Shown: positions 1 to 8,591 of the stretch, in pieces
Layout: the number at the start of each line of letters is the position of its first letter
How positions within the stretch are numbered: the stretch's first letter is position 1
Source of the DNA: Duganella aceris
GTDB lineage: Bacteria; Pseudomonadota; Gammaproteobacteria; Burkholderiales; Burkholderiaceae_D
Reading direction: 5' to 3'
Length of the DNA stretch: 64,000 bases
NCBI RefSeq assembly: GCF_011090165.1
Contig: NZ_JAADJT010000001.1
Location: 868,001-932,000, forward strand
The notes under the pieces: generated by a model
The model's database searches: none
Seen by the model: only the letters and a program-made list of their open reading frames with translations
What the model was told of the DNA's origin: nothing
Program-made: the position numbers and the translations under genes

Positions 1-2
1 GC

Positions 3-371
3 ACGCCGGAAGACCGCAAGGTCGCCGGCGACGCGCTGTCCCTGACCCGACGCATCGTCGCCGCGCCGGCGATGAAGCAGTACGCGCCGGAAGAGTACAA
101 GCCAGGCGTCCACTATCGTACCGAGGAGGAATTGGCGCAGGCGGCCGGCGCCATCGGCACCACCATTTTCCATCCGGTCGGCACCTGCAAGATGGGCCGA
201 ACCGACGATCCGACCGCGGTGGTCGGTCCGGACTTGCGCGTCATCGGCGTGGCCGGCTTGCGCGTCGTCGACGCTTCCGTCATGCCCTTCATCACTTCCG
301 GCAACACCAACTCCCCCACCATCATGATCGCTGAAAAAGCTTCAGAAATGATCCGTTCAGCATGGAAATGA
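3..371 (+). CDS. GMC family oxidoreductase, C-terminal part (5' end outside window)
   Basis: This is the 3' end of a flavin-dependent glucose-methanol-choline (choline dehydrogenase-like) oxidoreductase; the open frame enters from the left edge and about 122 residues are visible. The C-terminal GMC motifs are present: HPVGTCKMG, which carries the catalytic histidine, and GNTNSPT, which supplies the second active-site position, followed by the closing helix IMIAEKASEMI. The FAD-binding N-terminal half lies upstream of the window. An internal ATG at 72 is not the real start, because the homology and open frame continue upstream. The substrate (choline, alcohol or aldehyde) cannot be told from this fragment. 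The family assignment is firm. Confidence 0.85.
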   Translation, partial: TPEDRKVAGDALSLTRRIVAAPAMKQYAPEEYKPGVHYRTEEELAQAAGAIGTTIFHPVGTCKMGRTDDPTAVVGPDLRVIGVAGLRVVDASVMPFITSGNTNSPTIMIAEKASEMIRSAWK

Positions 372-421
372 AGCGTGCGTCCCTTAGCTTTAGATCAAAA
401 AACGACCGTATTTATACTGTA

Positions 422-450
422 TTGTTAGCCAATTTGTTACTGTGTATGAT
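422..450 (+). promoter_or_regulatory. sigma70-type promoter upstream of livG
   Basis: TTGTTA at 422-427 and TATGAT at 445-450 are separated by exactly 17 bp. They sit 44 bp before the livG start in an AT-rich gap that contrasts with the GC-rich genes around it. A strong ribosome site (GGAG at 485-488) follows. Each hexamer is close to the sigma70 consensus. The call is inference from sequence only. Confidence 0.5.
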
Positions 451-493
451 CTAGAAAAATTTAGTAGTTTGAAAAGAATAACTAGGAGACAGG

Positions 494-1264
494 ATGTCCG
501 GCGTTATCTTGGAAACAAAGAATTTGACCAAGGAATTCAAGGGTTTTACCGCGGTCAACGACGTTAATCTGAAAGTGCAGCGCGGTCACATCCACGCGCT
601 GATCGGCCCCAACGGGGCCGGCAAAACCACGTGCTTCAATTTGCTCACCAAGTTCCTGGTGCCGACCTCCGGGCAGATTCTATTCAACGGCAACGACATC
701 ACCGCCGCCCGGCCGGCGCAGATCGCCCGCATGGGAGTGATCCGTTCGTTCCAGATTTCCGCCGTATTCCCGCATCTGACGGTGCTGCAGAATGTCCGCA
801 TCGGATTGCAGCGCCAACTGGGTACCAGCTTCCATTTCTGGCAAAGCGAACGCGCGTTGGACAAGCTCAACGACCGAGCCATGCAACTGCTGGCCGAGGT
901 CGACCTGACCGAATTCGCCGACACCGTCACCGTCGACATGCCCTACGGCCGTAAGCGCGCGCTGGAAATAGCCACCACGCTGGCGATGGAGCCTGAGCTG
1001 ATGCTGCTGGACGAACCGACCCAGGGCATGGGCCACGAGGACGTGCACCGCGTCACCGAATTGATTAAAAAAGTCTCCACCGGCCGCACCATTTTGATGG
1101 TTGAACACAATATGAAAGTCGTCTCCGGCATCTGCGACAAGATCTCCGTGTTGCAGCGTGGCGCCATGCTGGCCGAGGGCAGCTACGCGGAAGTCTCGAC
1201 CAATCCGCAGGTGATGGAAGCCTATATGGGCACCGAAGCGGCAGTGCTGGAAGGAGCCCATTGA
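494..1264 (+). CDS. livG: Branched-chain amino acid-type ABC transporter ATPase LivG
   Basis: This is a cytoplasmic ATPase that powers uptake by the LivFGHMK-type transporter. The 256-aa length is normal for LivG. Walker A is GPNGAGKTT with its lysine at residue 44. The ABC signature region reads YGRKRALEIA, as usual in LivG, and Walker B is LMLLDEPTQGMG near residue 170, followed by the switch histidine in MVEHNM. The long insertion after Walker A (residues about 85-125) that marks LivG is present. GGAG lies 5 nt before the ATG. The stop overlaps the livF start by one base (TGATG), so the two ATPases are translationally coupled. Substrate specificity (leucine, amides, urea or aromatic acids) is not visible. 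Confidence 0.9.
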   Translation: MSGVILETKNLTKEFKGFTAVNDVNLKVQRGHIHALIGPNGAGKTTCFNLLTKFLVPTSGQILFNGNDITAARPAQIARMGVIRSFQISAVFPHLTVLQNVRIGLQRQLGTSFHFWQSERALDKLNDRAMQLLAEVDLTEFADTVTVDMPYGRKRALEIATTLAMEPELMLLDEPTQGMGHEDVHRVTELIKKVSTGRTILMVEHNMKVVSGICDKISVLQRGAMLAEGSYAEVSTNPQVMEAYMGTEAAVLEGAH

Positions 1265-1971
1265 TGGCGGCCGCTCTGGAGATCTCCAACCTGCAAACCT
1301 GGTACGGCGAATCGCACATCCTGCACAACGTCAACTTGTCGGTGCAGCCGGGCGAAGTGGTGACGCTGCTGGGCCGCAACGGCGCCGGCCGCACCACCAC
1401 GCTGCGTTCGATCATGGGCCTGACCGGCGCGCGCAAGGGGTCGATCAAGGTCAACGGCGTCGAATCGATCGGCATGCCGACGCATAAAATCGCCCACCTC
1501 GGCATCGGCTATTGCCCCGAGGAGCGTGGCATTTTCTCGTCGCTGTCGGCCGAGGAAAATCTGCTGCTGCCGCCGCAATTGTCGACCGGCGAAAAGGGCA
1601 TGTCGATCGAGGAAATCTACGCCATGTTTCCCAACCTGGAGGAACGCAAGCACAGCCAGGGCACCCGCCTGTCCGGCGGCGAACAGCAGATGCTGGCGGT
1701 GGCGCGCATCCTGCGCACCGGGGCGCGGCTGCTGCTGCTGGATGAAATCTCGGAAGGGCTGGCGCCGGTGATCGTGCAGGGCCTGGCGCGCATGATCACC
1801 ACGCTCAAATCCAAGGGTTACACCATCGTCATGGTGGAACAGAATTTCCGGTTCGCCGCGCCGTTGGCGGACCGGTTTTATGTGATGGAACACGGTCAGA
1901 TCGTCGAGACCTTTGTTGCATCAGAATTGAGCGCCAAGATGCCGGTCCTGACCGAGCTGCTGGGCGTCTAA
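1264..1971 (+). CDS. livF: Branched-chain amino acid-type ABC transporter ATPase LivF
   Basis: This is the second ATPase of the Liv-type importer, 235 aa from the ATG at 1264. The upstream in-frame TTG at 1261 would add only one codon. The signature LSGGEQQMLAVAR and Walker B LLLLDEISEGLAP are intact, and the switch histidine position is glutamine (MVEQNF), which is common in LivF. The Walker A motif is GRNGAGRTT, with arginine at residue 43 where most ABC ATPases have lysine. I recall this variant in other betaproteobacterial LivF proteins, so it need not mean inactivity. The gene starts on the last base of livG and precedes the binding-protein gene. Confidence 0.9.
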   Translation: MAAALEISNLQTWYGESHILHNVNLSVQPGEVVTLLGRNGAGRTTTLRSIMGLTGARKGSIKVNGVESIGMPTHKIAHLGIGYCPEERGIFSSLSAEENLLLPPQLSTGEKGMSIEEIYAMFPNLEERKHSQGTRLSGGEQQMLAVARILRTGARLLLLDEISEGLAPVIVQGLARMITTLKSKGYTIVMVEQNFRFAAPLADRFYVMEHGQIVETFVASELSAKMPVLTELLGV

Positions 1972-2022
1972 GGTAAGTGTACGAAAAATAAGCAATAACA
2001 CTACTTCCTGAACGGAGACGAA

Positions 2023-3219
2023 ATGAAACTCAAAGCCATCACCATCGCAGCCGCCATGTGCGCATCGTTCGCTGCCCAAGCCCAGGTTTCTGGCGACACC
2101 ATCAAGATCGGCATGATCACCGACATGTCCGGCCTGTACACGGACATCGACGGCGCCGGCGGCGCCGAGGCGATCAAGATGGCGATCGCCGACGCCGGCG
2201 TGGTCATCGCCGGCAAGAAGGTCGAGTTCATCTCCGCCGACCATCAGAACAAGGCCGACATCGCCGCCTCCAAGGCGCGCGAGTGGTTCGACCAGCAGGG
2301 CGTCGACATGCTGGTCGGCGGCACCAACTCCGGCGCCAACCTGGCCATGGCCAAGGTCGCGGCCGAGAAGAAAAAAGTCTTCATCTCGATCGGCGCCGGC
2401 TCGGCCCGCCTGACCAACGAGGAGTGCACGCCGTACACCGTGCACTACGCCTACGACACCATCGCGCTGGCGCGCGGCACCGGCGGCGCCATCGTCAAGC
2501 AGGGCGGCAAGAACTGGTACTTCATGACCGCCGATTACGCCTTCGGCCAGTCGCTGGAAAAAGACACCTCGGACGTGGTCAAGGCCGGCGGCGGCAAGGT
2601 GCTGGGCGCGGTCAAGCATCCGCTGTCGGCGTCGGACTTCTCGTCCTTCCTGCTGCAGGCGCAATCGTCGGGCGCGCAGATCCTCGGCCTGGCCAACGCC
2701 GGCGGCGACGCGATCAACTCGATCAAGGCCGCCAACGAATTCGGCATCACCAAGAAAATGAAGCTGGCCGGCCTGCTGATCTTCATCAACGACGTGCACT
2801 CGCTGGGCTTGAACATGACGCAAGGCATGTACCTGACCGACGGCTGGTACTGGGACCAGAACGCCGAGACGCGCGCCTGGTCGAAGCGCTATTTCGAGAA
2901 GATGAAGAAGGAACCGTCGATGCTGCAGGCCGCCGACTACTCGGCCGCCACCAACTACCTGAAGGCGGTCAAGGCCGTCGGCAGCGACGATTCCGACAAG
3001 GTCATGGCCTACCTGAAAGCCAACAAGATCAACGACATGTTCGCCAAGAACGGCGTGATCCGTCCGGACGGCCGCATGGTGCACGATATGTACCTGATGG
3101 AAGTGAAGAAGCCGTCGGAATCGAAGTATCCGTGGGATTACTACAAGGTCGTGGCCACCATCCCCGGCGACCAGGCCTACGCCACCAAGGCGGAAACCAA
3201 GTGCAGCCTGTGGAAATAA
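2023..3219 (+). CDS. Periplasmic substrate-binding protein of Liv-type ABC transporter
   Basis: This LivK-type (type I periplasmic binding fold) solute receptor delivers substrate to LivHM. An N-terminal signal peptide of about 20 residues is clear (MKLKAITIAAAMCASFAAQA). The mature protein begins around QVSGDTIKIGMITDMSG, a classic start for Peripla_BP_6 proteins. Its 398-aa length fits the family. It lies 51 nt after livF, and the terminator-like hairpin just after it would let it be made in excess over the permeases, as is usual for binding proteins. The ligand is unknown; related proteins bind branched-chain amino acids, amides or aromatic acids. Confidence 0.88.
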   Translation: MKLKAITIAAAMCASFAAQAQVSGDTIKIGMITDMSGLYTDIDGAGGAEAIKMAIADAGVVIAGKKVEFISADHQNKADIAASKAREWFDQQGVDMLVGGTNSGANLAMAKVAAEKKKVFISIGAGSARLTNEECTPYTVHYAYDTIALARGTGGAIVKQGGKNWYFMTADYAFGQSLEKDTSDVVKAGGGKVLGAVKHPLSASDFSSFLLQAQSSGAQILGLANAGGDAINSIKAANEFGITKKMKLAGLLIFINDVHSLGLNMTQGMYLTDGWYWDQNAETRAWSKRYFEKMKKEPSMLQAADYSAATNYLKAVKAVGSDDSDKVMAYLKANKINDMFAKNGVIRPDGRMVHDMYLMEVKKPSESKYPWDYYKVVATIPGDQAYATKAETKCSLWK

Positions 3220-3234
3220 GCTGAGTTGTACACA

Positions 3235-3263
3235 GGGCAGGCCACTCGGCCTGCCCTTTTTTT
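3235..3263 (+). terminator. Intra-operon Rho-independent terminator between binding protein and livH
   Basis: The arms GGGCAGGCC (3235-3243) and GGCCTGCCC (3248-3256) pair perfectly with a 4-nt loop and are followed by seven T (3257-3263). The hairpin sits 15 nt after the binding-protein stop and 25 nt before livH. It probably attenuates or ends the upstream message, giving high binding protein relative to permease. Confidence 0.8.
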
Positions 3264-3287
3264 CCCTGATTTTTATATAGCGATTCT

Positions 3288-4172
3288 ATGGAAATATTCG
3301 GCTATCCCTTGCCCATGATTATGAGCCAGCTAACGCTGGGCCTGGTCAACGGCTCCTTCTACGCGATGCTGTCGCTCGGCCTGGCCGTGATTTTCGGCTT
3401 GCTGAACGTGATCAATTTCGCCCATGGCGCGTTGTACATGATGGGCGCGTTCGTGGCCTGGATGGGCATGGCTTATTTCGGTCTCAACTACTGGGTGATG
3501 CTGGTGCTGTCGCCGCTGATCGTCGGCGTGTTCGGCGTCATCATCGAGAAGACCATGCTGCGCCATCTGTACAAGCTCGACCATCTGTACGGCCTGCTGC
3601 TGACCTTCGGCATCACGCTGCTGGTGGAGGGCGTGTTCCGTTCGTTCTACGGCGTGTCCGGCCAGCCGTTCCAGGTGCCGGAAGCGCTGGCCGGCGCGAC
3701 CGACCTCGGCTTCATGATGCTGCCGAACTACCGCGCCTGGGTGGTGGTGGCGTCGGTCGGTGTCTGCCTGTCGACCTGGTACGTGATCGAAAAGACCAAG
3801 CTGGGCGCCTATCTGCGCGCCGGCACCGAGAATCCGAAGCTGGTGGAAGCGTTCGGCGTCAACGTGCCGCTGATGGTCACGCTGACCTACGGCTTCGGCG
3901 TCGCTTTGGCGGGCTTTGCAGGGGTGCTGGCGGCCCCGATCATCCAGGTGCAGCCCCTGATGGGTCAGAACCTGATTATCGTCGTGTTCGCCGTTGTGGT
4001 GATCGGCGGCATGGGGTCGATCATGGGGTCGATCCTGACCGGTTTGGCGCTGGGCGTGATCGAGGGATTGACCAAGGTCTTCTATCCCGAGTTTTCGTCG
4101 ACGGTGGTGTTCCTGGTGATGGTCATCGTGTTGCTGATCCGCCCGGCGGGTTTGTTTGGCAAGGAAAAATAA
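3288..4172 (+). CDS. livH: Branched-chain amino acid-type ABC transporter permease LivH
   Basis: This inner-membrane permease has 294 aa and about eight hydrophobic segments. The hallmarks of LivH are visible: LVNGSFYAMLSLGLAVIFG near residue 18, NFAHGALYMMGAF near residue 45, and the loop GTENPKLVEAFGVN followed by FGVALAGFAGVLAAP, which contacts the ATPase. Its stop codon overlaps the livM start by one base (TAATG), so the two permeases should be made in equal amounts. The start at 3288 follows the hairpin by 24 nt with no strong Shine-Dalgarno sequence, which suggests modest expression. Confidence 0.9.
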   Translation: MEIFGYPLPMIMSQLTLGLVNGSFYAMLSLGLAVIFGLLNVINFAHGALYMMGAFVAWMGMAYFGLNYWVMLVLSPLIVGVFGVIIEKTMLRHLYKLDHLYGLLLTFGITLLVEGVFRSFYGVSGQPFQVPEALAGATDLGFMMLPNYRAWVVVASVGVCLSTWYVIEKTKLGAYLRAGTENPKLVEAFGVNVPLMVTLTYGFGVALAGFAGVLAAPIIQVQPLMGQNLIIVVFAVVVIGGMGSIMGSILTGLALGVIEGLTKVFYPEFSSTVVFLVMVIVLLIRPAGLFGKEK

Positions 4173-5155
4173 TGAACAAGAAAATAGGCTATTTGATCGC
4201 CTTCGCCATCGCGCTGGCGGCGCCTTTCGTCGGCTACCCGGTGTTTTTGTCCAAGCTGCTGTGCTTCGCGTTGTTCGCCAGCGCCTTCAACCTGCTGATC
4301 GGCTTCACCGGACTGCTGTCGTTCGGCCATGCCGCGTTCTACGGCGCCGCCGGCTATGTCGCCGGCAACGCGATGAAGGTGTGGGGCTGGCCGGTCGAGT
4401 TGGGCATCCTGGCCGGCGCCGTCGCCGGCGGGCTGATCGGCCTGGTGATGGGCGCGCTGGCGATCCGTCGCCAGGGCATCTACTTTTCGATGATCACGCT
4501 GGCGTTGGCGCAGATGGTGTACTTCGGCGCGCTGCGCGCCGGCGAGTTCACCGGCGGCGAAGATGGCCTGCAGGGTGTTCCACGTGGAAAACTGTTGGGC
4601 GTGGTCGATCTGGCCAACGACACCAATTTGTACTTCTTCGTGCTCGGCATCTGCGTGCTGGCGTTCGCGTTGATCGTGCGCACCGTGCATTCGCCGTTCG
4701 GCCAGGTGCTGAAGGCGGTCAAGGAAAACGAGCCGCGCGCGATTTCGCTCGGCTACGATGTGGACAGGTACAAGCTGCTGGCCTTCGTGCTGTCGGCCGC
4801 GCTGTCCGGCCTGGCGGGCGCGACCAATATGCTGGTGCAGGGTTTCGAGACCCTGACCGACGTGCACTGGACCATGTCCGGCCTGGTGATCCTGATGACG
4901 CTGGTGGGCGGCATGGGCACGCTGGCCGGTCCGATGCTGGGCGCGATCATCATCATCGCGCTGGAAAACAAGCTGGGCGACTGGGGCATTTTCCTCACCA
5001 ACGCCACCGGCATCGAATGGTTCAACACCATCGGCGAAGCGGTCAACATGGTGGTGGGGCTGATCTTCATCATTTGCGTGCTGTTGTTCCGGCGCGGCAT
5101 CATCGGCGAGTTCATCGCCTTGTTCGATCGTAGCGGCGCCAAGAAAGCCGCTTGA
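4172..5155 (+). CDS. livM: Branched-chain amino acid-type ABC transporter permease LivM
   Basis: This is the second permease subunit, 327 aa, with many hydrophobic segments. Typical LivM stretches are GFTGLLSFGHAAFYG near residue 45, the loop AVKENEPRAISLGYDV near residue 180, and GGMGTLAGPMLGA near residue 245. It is translationally coupled to livH. A parS-like 16-mer lies inside the coding sequence at 4576-4591. The gene is last in the operon and a strong terminator follows 11 nt after the stop. Confidence 0.9.
   Translation: MNKKIGYLIAFAIALAAPFVGYPVFLSKLLCFALFASAFNLLIGFTGLLSFGHAAFYGAAGYVAGNAMKVWGWPVELGILAGAVAGGLIGLVMGALAIRRQGIYFSMITLALAQMVYFGALRAGEFTGGEDGLQGVPRGKLLGVVDLANDTNLYFFVLGICVLAFALIVRTVHSPFGQVLKAVKENEPRAISLGYDVDRYKLLAFVLSAALSGLAGATNMLVQGFETLTDVHWTMSGLVILMTLVGGMGTLAGPMLGAIIIIALENKLGDWGIFLTNATGIEWFNTIGEAVNMVVGLIFIICVLLFRRGIIGEFIALFDRSGAKKAA
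4576..4591 (+). promoter_or_regulatory. Candidate third parS-like site inside livM
   Basis: TGTTCCACGTGGAAAA matches the palindromic core of the two parS sites near mnmG except at a few outer positions. The central CCACGTGG is fully palindromic. ParB is encoded about 8.4 kb downstream and parS sites usually cluster around parAB. The codons it occupies give an ordinary Val-Pro-Arg-Gly-Lys stretch, so coincidence is possible. Confidence 0.4.
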
Positions 5156-5166
5156 TAAAACGCACA

Positions 5167-5193
5167 CGCCGGACGTCCAGTCCGGCGTTTTTT
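5167..5193 (+). terminator. Rho-independent terminator after livM
   Basis: CGCCGGAC (5167-5174) and GTCCGGCG (5180-5187) form an 8-bp perfect GC-rich stem with a 5-nt loop, followed by six T (5188-5193). It lies just after livM and before the PHB oligomer hydrolase gene, so it separates the two transcription units. Confidence 0.85.
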
Positions 5194-5230
5194 CTCCACC
5201 TTTTAGACAACTAGAAGAAAGAGGATGGAC

Positions 5231-7294
5231 ATGCAAACCACACCCCTAGTGCTGGCGCTGGCTGCCGGCGTGCTGGCCGCCTGCGGCTCGAACGAGCACG
5301 ACAAGACCGAAGAGCTGAACCAGCTGCCCGGCTACCTTGGCTCGATCGGCAGCAAAACCTACGACGGCGCCAGCGACGATCTGCTGACCGCCGGCCTGGG
5401 CAAGACCGGGCTGGCCGGCGCCGCGCCGGCCTACGCCGATCCGGCCAATCCCAGCGCCGCCGAGCTGCGCCGCAACGCCATCCACGCCAACTACCGCGCC
5501 GTGCTCGACATCGCCGCCAACAGCGGCTACGGCACGCTGTACGGCCCGAACGTCGACGCCAAGGGTGTCGCCGGCGCGGGTGAGGGCAAGGTCGCCGGCA
5601 CCGAATACATCGCCTACAGCGACGACGGCAGCGGCAACCAGAACGTGACCTTGATGGTGCAGGTGCCGGCCGGTTTCGACGCCAACAACCCGTGCATCGT
5701 CACCGGCACGTCGAGTGGATCGCGCGGCGTGTACGGCGCCATCGGCAGCGCCGGCGAGTGGGGCTTGAAGAACAACTGCGCGGTCGCCTACAGCGATAAG
5801 GGCAGCGGCACCGGCCTCTACACTTTCGACGACGACGGCGTGAACCTGCAGAGCGGTGTACGCGCCACGCGCACGGCGGCCGCCAAGAGCGCCATCTTCG
5901 CGCCGCCGGGATTGAGCGAGGCCGACCGGGCCGCCTTCGCCGCCGCATCGCCGGCGCGGATAGCATTCAAGCACGCTTACTCGCAGCAGAATCCGGAAAA
6001 GGACTGGGGCAAGTTCACGCTGCAATCGGTGGAATTCGCGTTCTACGTGCTGAACGAAAAGTACGGCACACTGGCCAGCGACAACAAAAGCCACATCGTC
6101 AAGTTCACGCCGAAGAACACGGTGACCATCGCCTCCAGCATTTCCAACGGCGCCGGCTCGGCCTTGTTGGCGCTGGAGCAGGATAGCAAGGGCCTGATCA
6201 GCGGCGTGGCCGCGACCGAGCCGCAGATCCAGCCCAAGTCGGCCATCGGCTACACGGTGCGCCAGGGCGGCGCCAACGTCACGGGGCAGGGCAAGTCGCT
6301 GTTCGACTACTCGACCTATGCCGCGCTGTACCAGCCGTGCGTGGCGGCCACGGCGGCCGCTCCAGGACGTTGCACGGCGCTGGTGGCCAAGGGCCTGCTG
6401 ACCGGCGCCGATCTGACCGCGCAGCAGACCGACGCCAAGGCGCGACTCAAAGCCTACGGCTGGTTGCCGGATTCCGATCCGCTGCAAGCGCTACACGCCG
6501 GCACCAACATTCTGGTCGCGGTGACGTATGCCAACGCTTACGGCAAGTTCGCCGCCAGCGACAAGCTGTGCGGCTTCTCGTTCGCCCAGACCGATGCGGC
6601 CGGCGTGCCGCTGGCGTTCACGGCTGCTCAAAAAGCAAGCAGCTTCGCTACCCAGAACGGCATCGTCGGCAGCGTGGTGTACGAGGATTCGGTCGGCGGC
6701 GCCAAGGCGTACAACCTGGGCGTCTCGCCGAGCAGCGCGCTGTCGGACCAGTCGCTGGACGGCTTCCTGTGCCTGCGCGCGCTGGCGACCGGCGCCGATC
6801 CGGTCGGCGGCGGACCGTTGGGCGCGGCGTTGGCGGCGCAGAGCGCGCGGGTCAGGGCGGGCGTGGCCGAGGTGGCGGCGACCGGCAATCTGCGCGGCAA
6901 GCCTGCCATCATCGTGCACGGGCGCAGCGATACGCTGATCCCGGTGAACCTTGCCTCGCGCTCGTATCTGGGCCTGAATGCGTCGGTGGAGGGCGGCACC
7001 AGCAAGCTGCGCTACATCGAAGTGACCAACGCCAACCATTTCGACTCGTTCACCAACGCGCTGCCGGCCAACATCGTGCCGCTGCATGTGTACCTGTTCC
7101 GCGCGCTGGATGCGATGCTGGCCAACCTGCGCAGCAGCGCCACGCCGTTGCCGCCGTCGCAGGTGGTGCGCACCGTGACGCGGTTGGACAACACGACGCC
7201 GATCACGGTCGTCAACGTGCCGCCCATCGCCGCCACGCCATTGAACGGCACCACCATCACCGTCAGCGGCACTACGGTCGATATCCCGCTATAA
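5231..7294 (+). CDS. D-(-)-3-hydroxybutyrate oligomer hydrolase, predicted lipoprotein
   Basis: The 687-aa protein matches the 3HB-oligomer hydrolase family, which cleaves 3-hydroxybutyrate oligomers released by PHB depolymerases. Family features are the GTSSGSRGVYGAIG block near residue 160, the serine segment SSISNGAGSALLALEQD near residue 300, and GRSDTLIPVN plus ANHFDSF near the C-terminus, which carry the likely acid and histidine. The N-terminus has a short hydrophobic stretch ending in LAAC, a lipobox, so it is probably membrane-anchored after export. I chose the ATG at 5231 because GAGG at 5221-5224 is spaced 6 nt from it, while the ATG at 5225 abuts it. The 3' end overlaps the convergent dehydrogenase gene by 6 bp. 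Confidence 0.85.
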   Translation: MQTTPLVLALAAGVLAACGSNEHDKTEELNQLPGYLGSIGSKTYDGASDDLLTAGLGKTGLAGAAPAYADPANPSAAELRRNAIHANYRAVLDIAANSGYGTLYGPNVDAKGVAGAGEGKVAGTEYIAYSDDGSGNQNVTLMVQVPAGFDANNPCIVTGTSSGSRGVYGAIGSAGEWGLKNNCAVAYSDKGSGTGLYTFDDDGVNLQSGVRATRTAAAKSAIFAPPGLSEADRAAFAAASPARIAFKHAYSQQNPEKDWGKFTLQSVEFAFYVLNEKYGTLASDNKSHIVKFTPKNTVTIASSISNGAGSALLALEQDSKGLISGVAATEPQIQPKSAIGYTVRQGGANVTGQGKSLFDYSTYAALYQPCVAATAAAPGRCTALVAKGLLTGADLTAQQTDAKARLKAYGWLPDSDPLQALHAGTNILVAVTYANAYGKFAASDKLCGFSFAQTDAAGVPLAFTAAQKASSFATQNGIVGSVVYEDSVGGAKAYNLGVSPSSALSDQSLDGFLCLRALATGADPVGGGPLGAALAAQSARVRAGVAEVAATGNLRGKPAIIVHGRSDTLIPVNLASRSYLGLNASVEGGTSKLRYIEVTNANHFDSFTNALPANIVPLHVYLFRALDAMLANLRSSATPLPPSQVVRTVTRLDNTTPITVVNVPPIAATPLNGTTITVSGTTVDIPL

Positions 7295-8455
7295 GGCGGC
7301 GGCGTAGATCGCCCGCGCGTCGTCACGCGTCACGACGCGCGGGTTATTTCCCAGCAAACGGGTTTGCAGCATGGCCTCGTCGGCCAGCCGGTCGAGGTCC
7401 GATTCCTTGATGCCGACCTGCTGCAAGGTCCGCTCTATGCCGGTGATGATGGCCGTTTGCTGCATCGCAACAACCAATGCCTCCGCCCTCGCCTCGATGC
7501 TGCCGCTCGCGTCTGGCACCACGATCTCCGCCAACTCCGCATACAGCCCCGCCGCCTCCGGCGCGTTGAAGCGCAGTACGTGCGGCAGCACCAGCGAATT
7601 CGACAGGCCGTGCGCCACGTGGAAGATACCGCCGATCGGATAAGCCAGCGCATGCACCGCCGCCACCGGCGCGTTTGAAAACGCCTGACCGGCCAGCATC
7701 GCGCCGAGCAGCATGGCCTGGCGCGCCGCCAGATTCCCGCCGTTTTCGCAGGCCGGTATCAGGCTGGACGACAGTAGCCCAAGCGCCTTGCGAGCCAGGA
7801 TGTCCGACAAGGGATTCTTTTTGTGCCGGCTGGTGTAGGCCTCGATCGCATGCACCATCGCATCGATGCCGGTGGCGGCGGTGACCAGCGGCGGCAGGCC
7901 GAGCGTCAGTTCCGCGTCCAGCAATGCCATATCGGCATAGAGTTGCGGCGCCACCACGCCCATCTTTGTGGTAGCCCCGGTGGTGACGATGGCGATGTTG
8001 GTAACCTCCGAACCGGTACCGGCGGTGGTCGGGATCTGCACCAGCGGCATCCGCGAACCTTTGACATTGCCGATGCCGTAGATCGCGCCGATGGGCTGAT
8101 CGCTGCCGGCCAGCACCGCGATCAGTTTGGCGACGTCCATCGAGCTGCCGCCGCCGAGACCGATGACGATGTCGGTCCCGTGTGCGCGTGCGGCTTCGAC
8201 CGCGTCCAACACGATTTGTTCGGGTGGGTCGGCCACCACGTTGGAATAGACTGCGACCGCCAGTCCGGCGGCGCGCAGGCTGGCCGCCGGAGCGTCCACC
8301 AGGCCGGTCCGCAGGAAGCCGGGATCGGTGACGAGCAGGGCGCGGCGTGCGTGGGGGAAGCGTTGGGCGATGTGCTCGCCCAGCCGTCCTGCGGCGCCAA
8401 GTTCGGAGATGATGTGGGAGACGGTGCTGAATGCAAACGCTGGGAAATCGTTCAT
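7289..8455 (-). CDS. Iron-containing (group III) alcohol dehydrogenase
   Basis: The 388-aa protein is a Fe-ADH family NAD(P)-dependent dehydrogenase. Visible motifs are the nucleotide-binding GLGGGSSMDVAK near residue 98, PTTAGTGSEVTN near residue 140, the metal ligands in GIDAMVHAIEAYTS near residue 195, and further histidines in AVHALAYPIGG and VAHGLSNSLVLPHV. All four expected metal ligands (one Asp, three His) are present. It is convergent with the oligomer hydrolase and overlaps it by 6 bp. The substrate is unknown; a link to hydroxybutyrate metabolism is only suggested by the neighbour. Confidence 0.88.
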   Translation of the reverse strand: MNDFPAFAFSTVSHIISELGAAGRLGEHIAQRFPHARRALLVTDPGFLRTGLVDAPAASLRAAGLAVAVYSNVVADPPEQIVLDAVEAARAHGTDIVIGLGGGSSMDVAKLIAVLAGSDQPIGAIYGIGNVKGSRMPLVQIPTTAGTGSEVTNIAIVTTGATTKMGVVAPQLYADMALLDAELTLGLPPLVTAATGIDAMVHAIEAYTSRHKKNPLSDILARKALGLLSSSLIPACENGGNLAARQAMLLGAMLAGQAFSNAPVAAVHALAYPIGGIFHVAHGLSNSLVLPHVLRFNAPEAAGLYAELAEIVVPDASGSIEARAEALVVAMQQTAIITGIERTLQQVGIKESDLDRLADEAMLQTRLLGNNPRVVTRDDARAIYAAAL

Positions 8456-8591
8456 GGCTGCTTTCGCTGTGTGGTGGATTTCAGATCAAAGCTTACCTCA
8501 TGCAGCTTGCGGTTATGCAGCATCCGCATAAGGATGGCGGGATTTCTTCCGTACAATGTAGTCTTTCGGCACATGTAGAGATGGCGGGCGT

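Noticed and set aside
1921..3084. Long minus-strand ORF opposite the binding protein (and similar ones opposite atpA, atpD, TonB receptor and others)
   Set aside because: High-GC codon bias creates long shadow frames. They have low-complexity His/Arg/Val-rich products and no recognisable domain.
7613..7628. CCACGTGGAA in the Fe-ADH region as a parS site
   Set aside because: Only the core matches; the outer bases differ and the palindrome is broken on one side.
8513..8531. TTATGC/GCATAA inverted repeat between Fe-ADH and TSUP genes
   Set aside because: Six-bp arms with no second site, no promoter next to it; could be chance.
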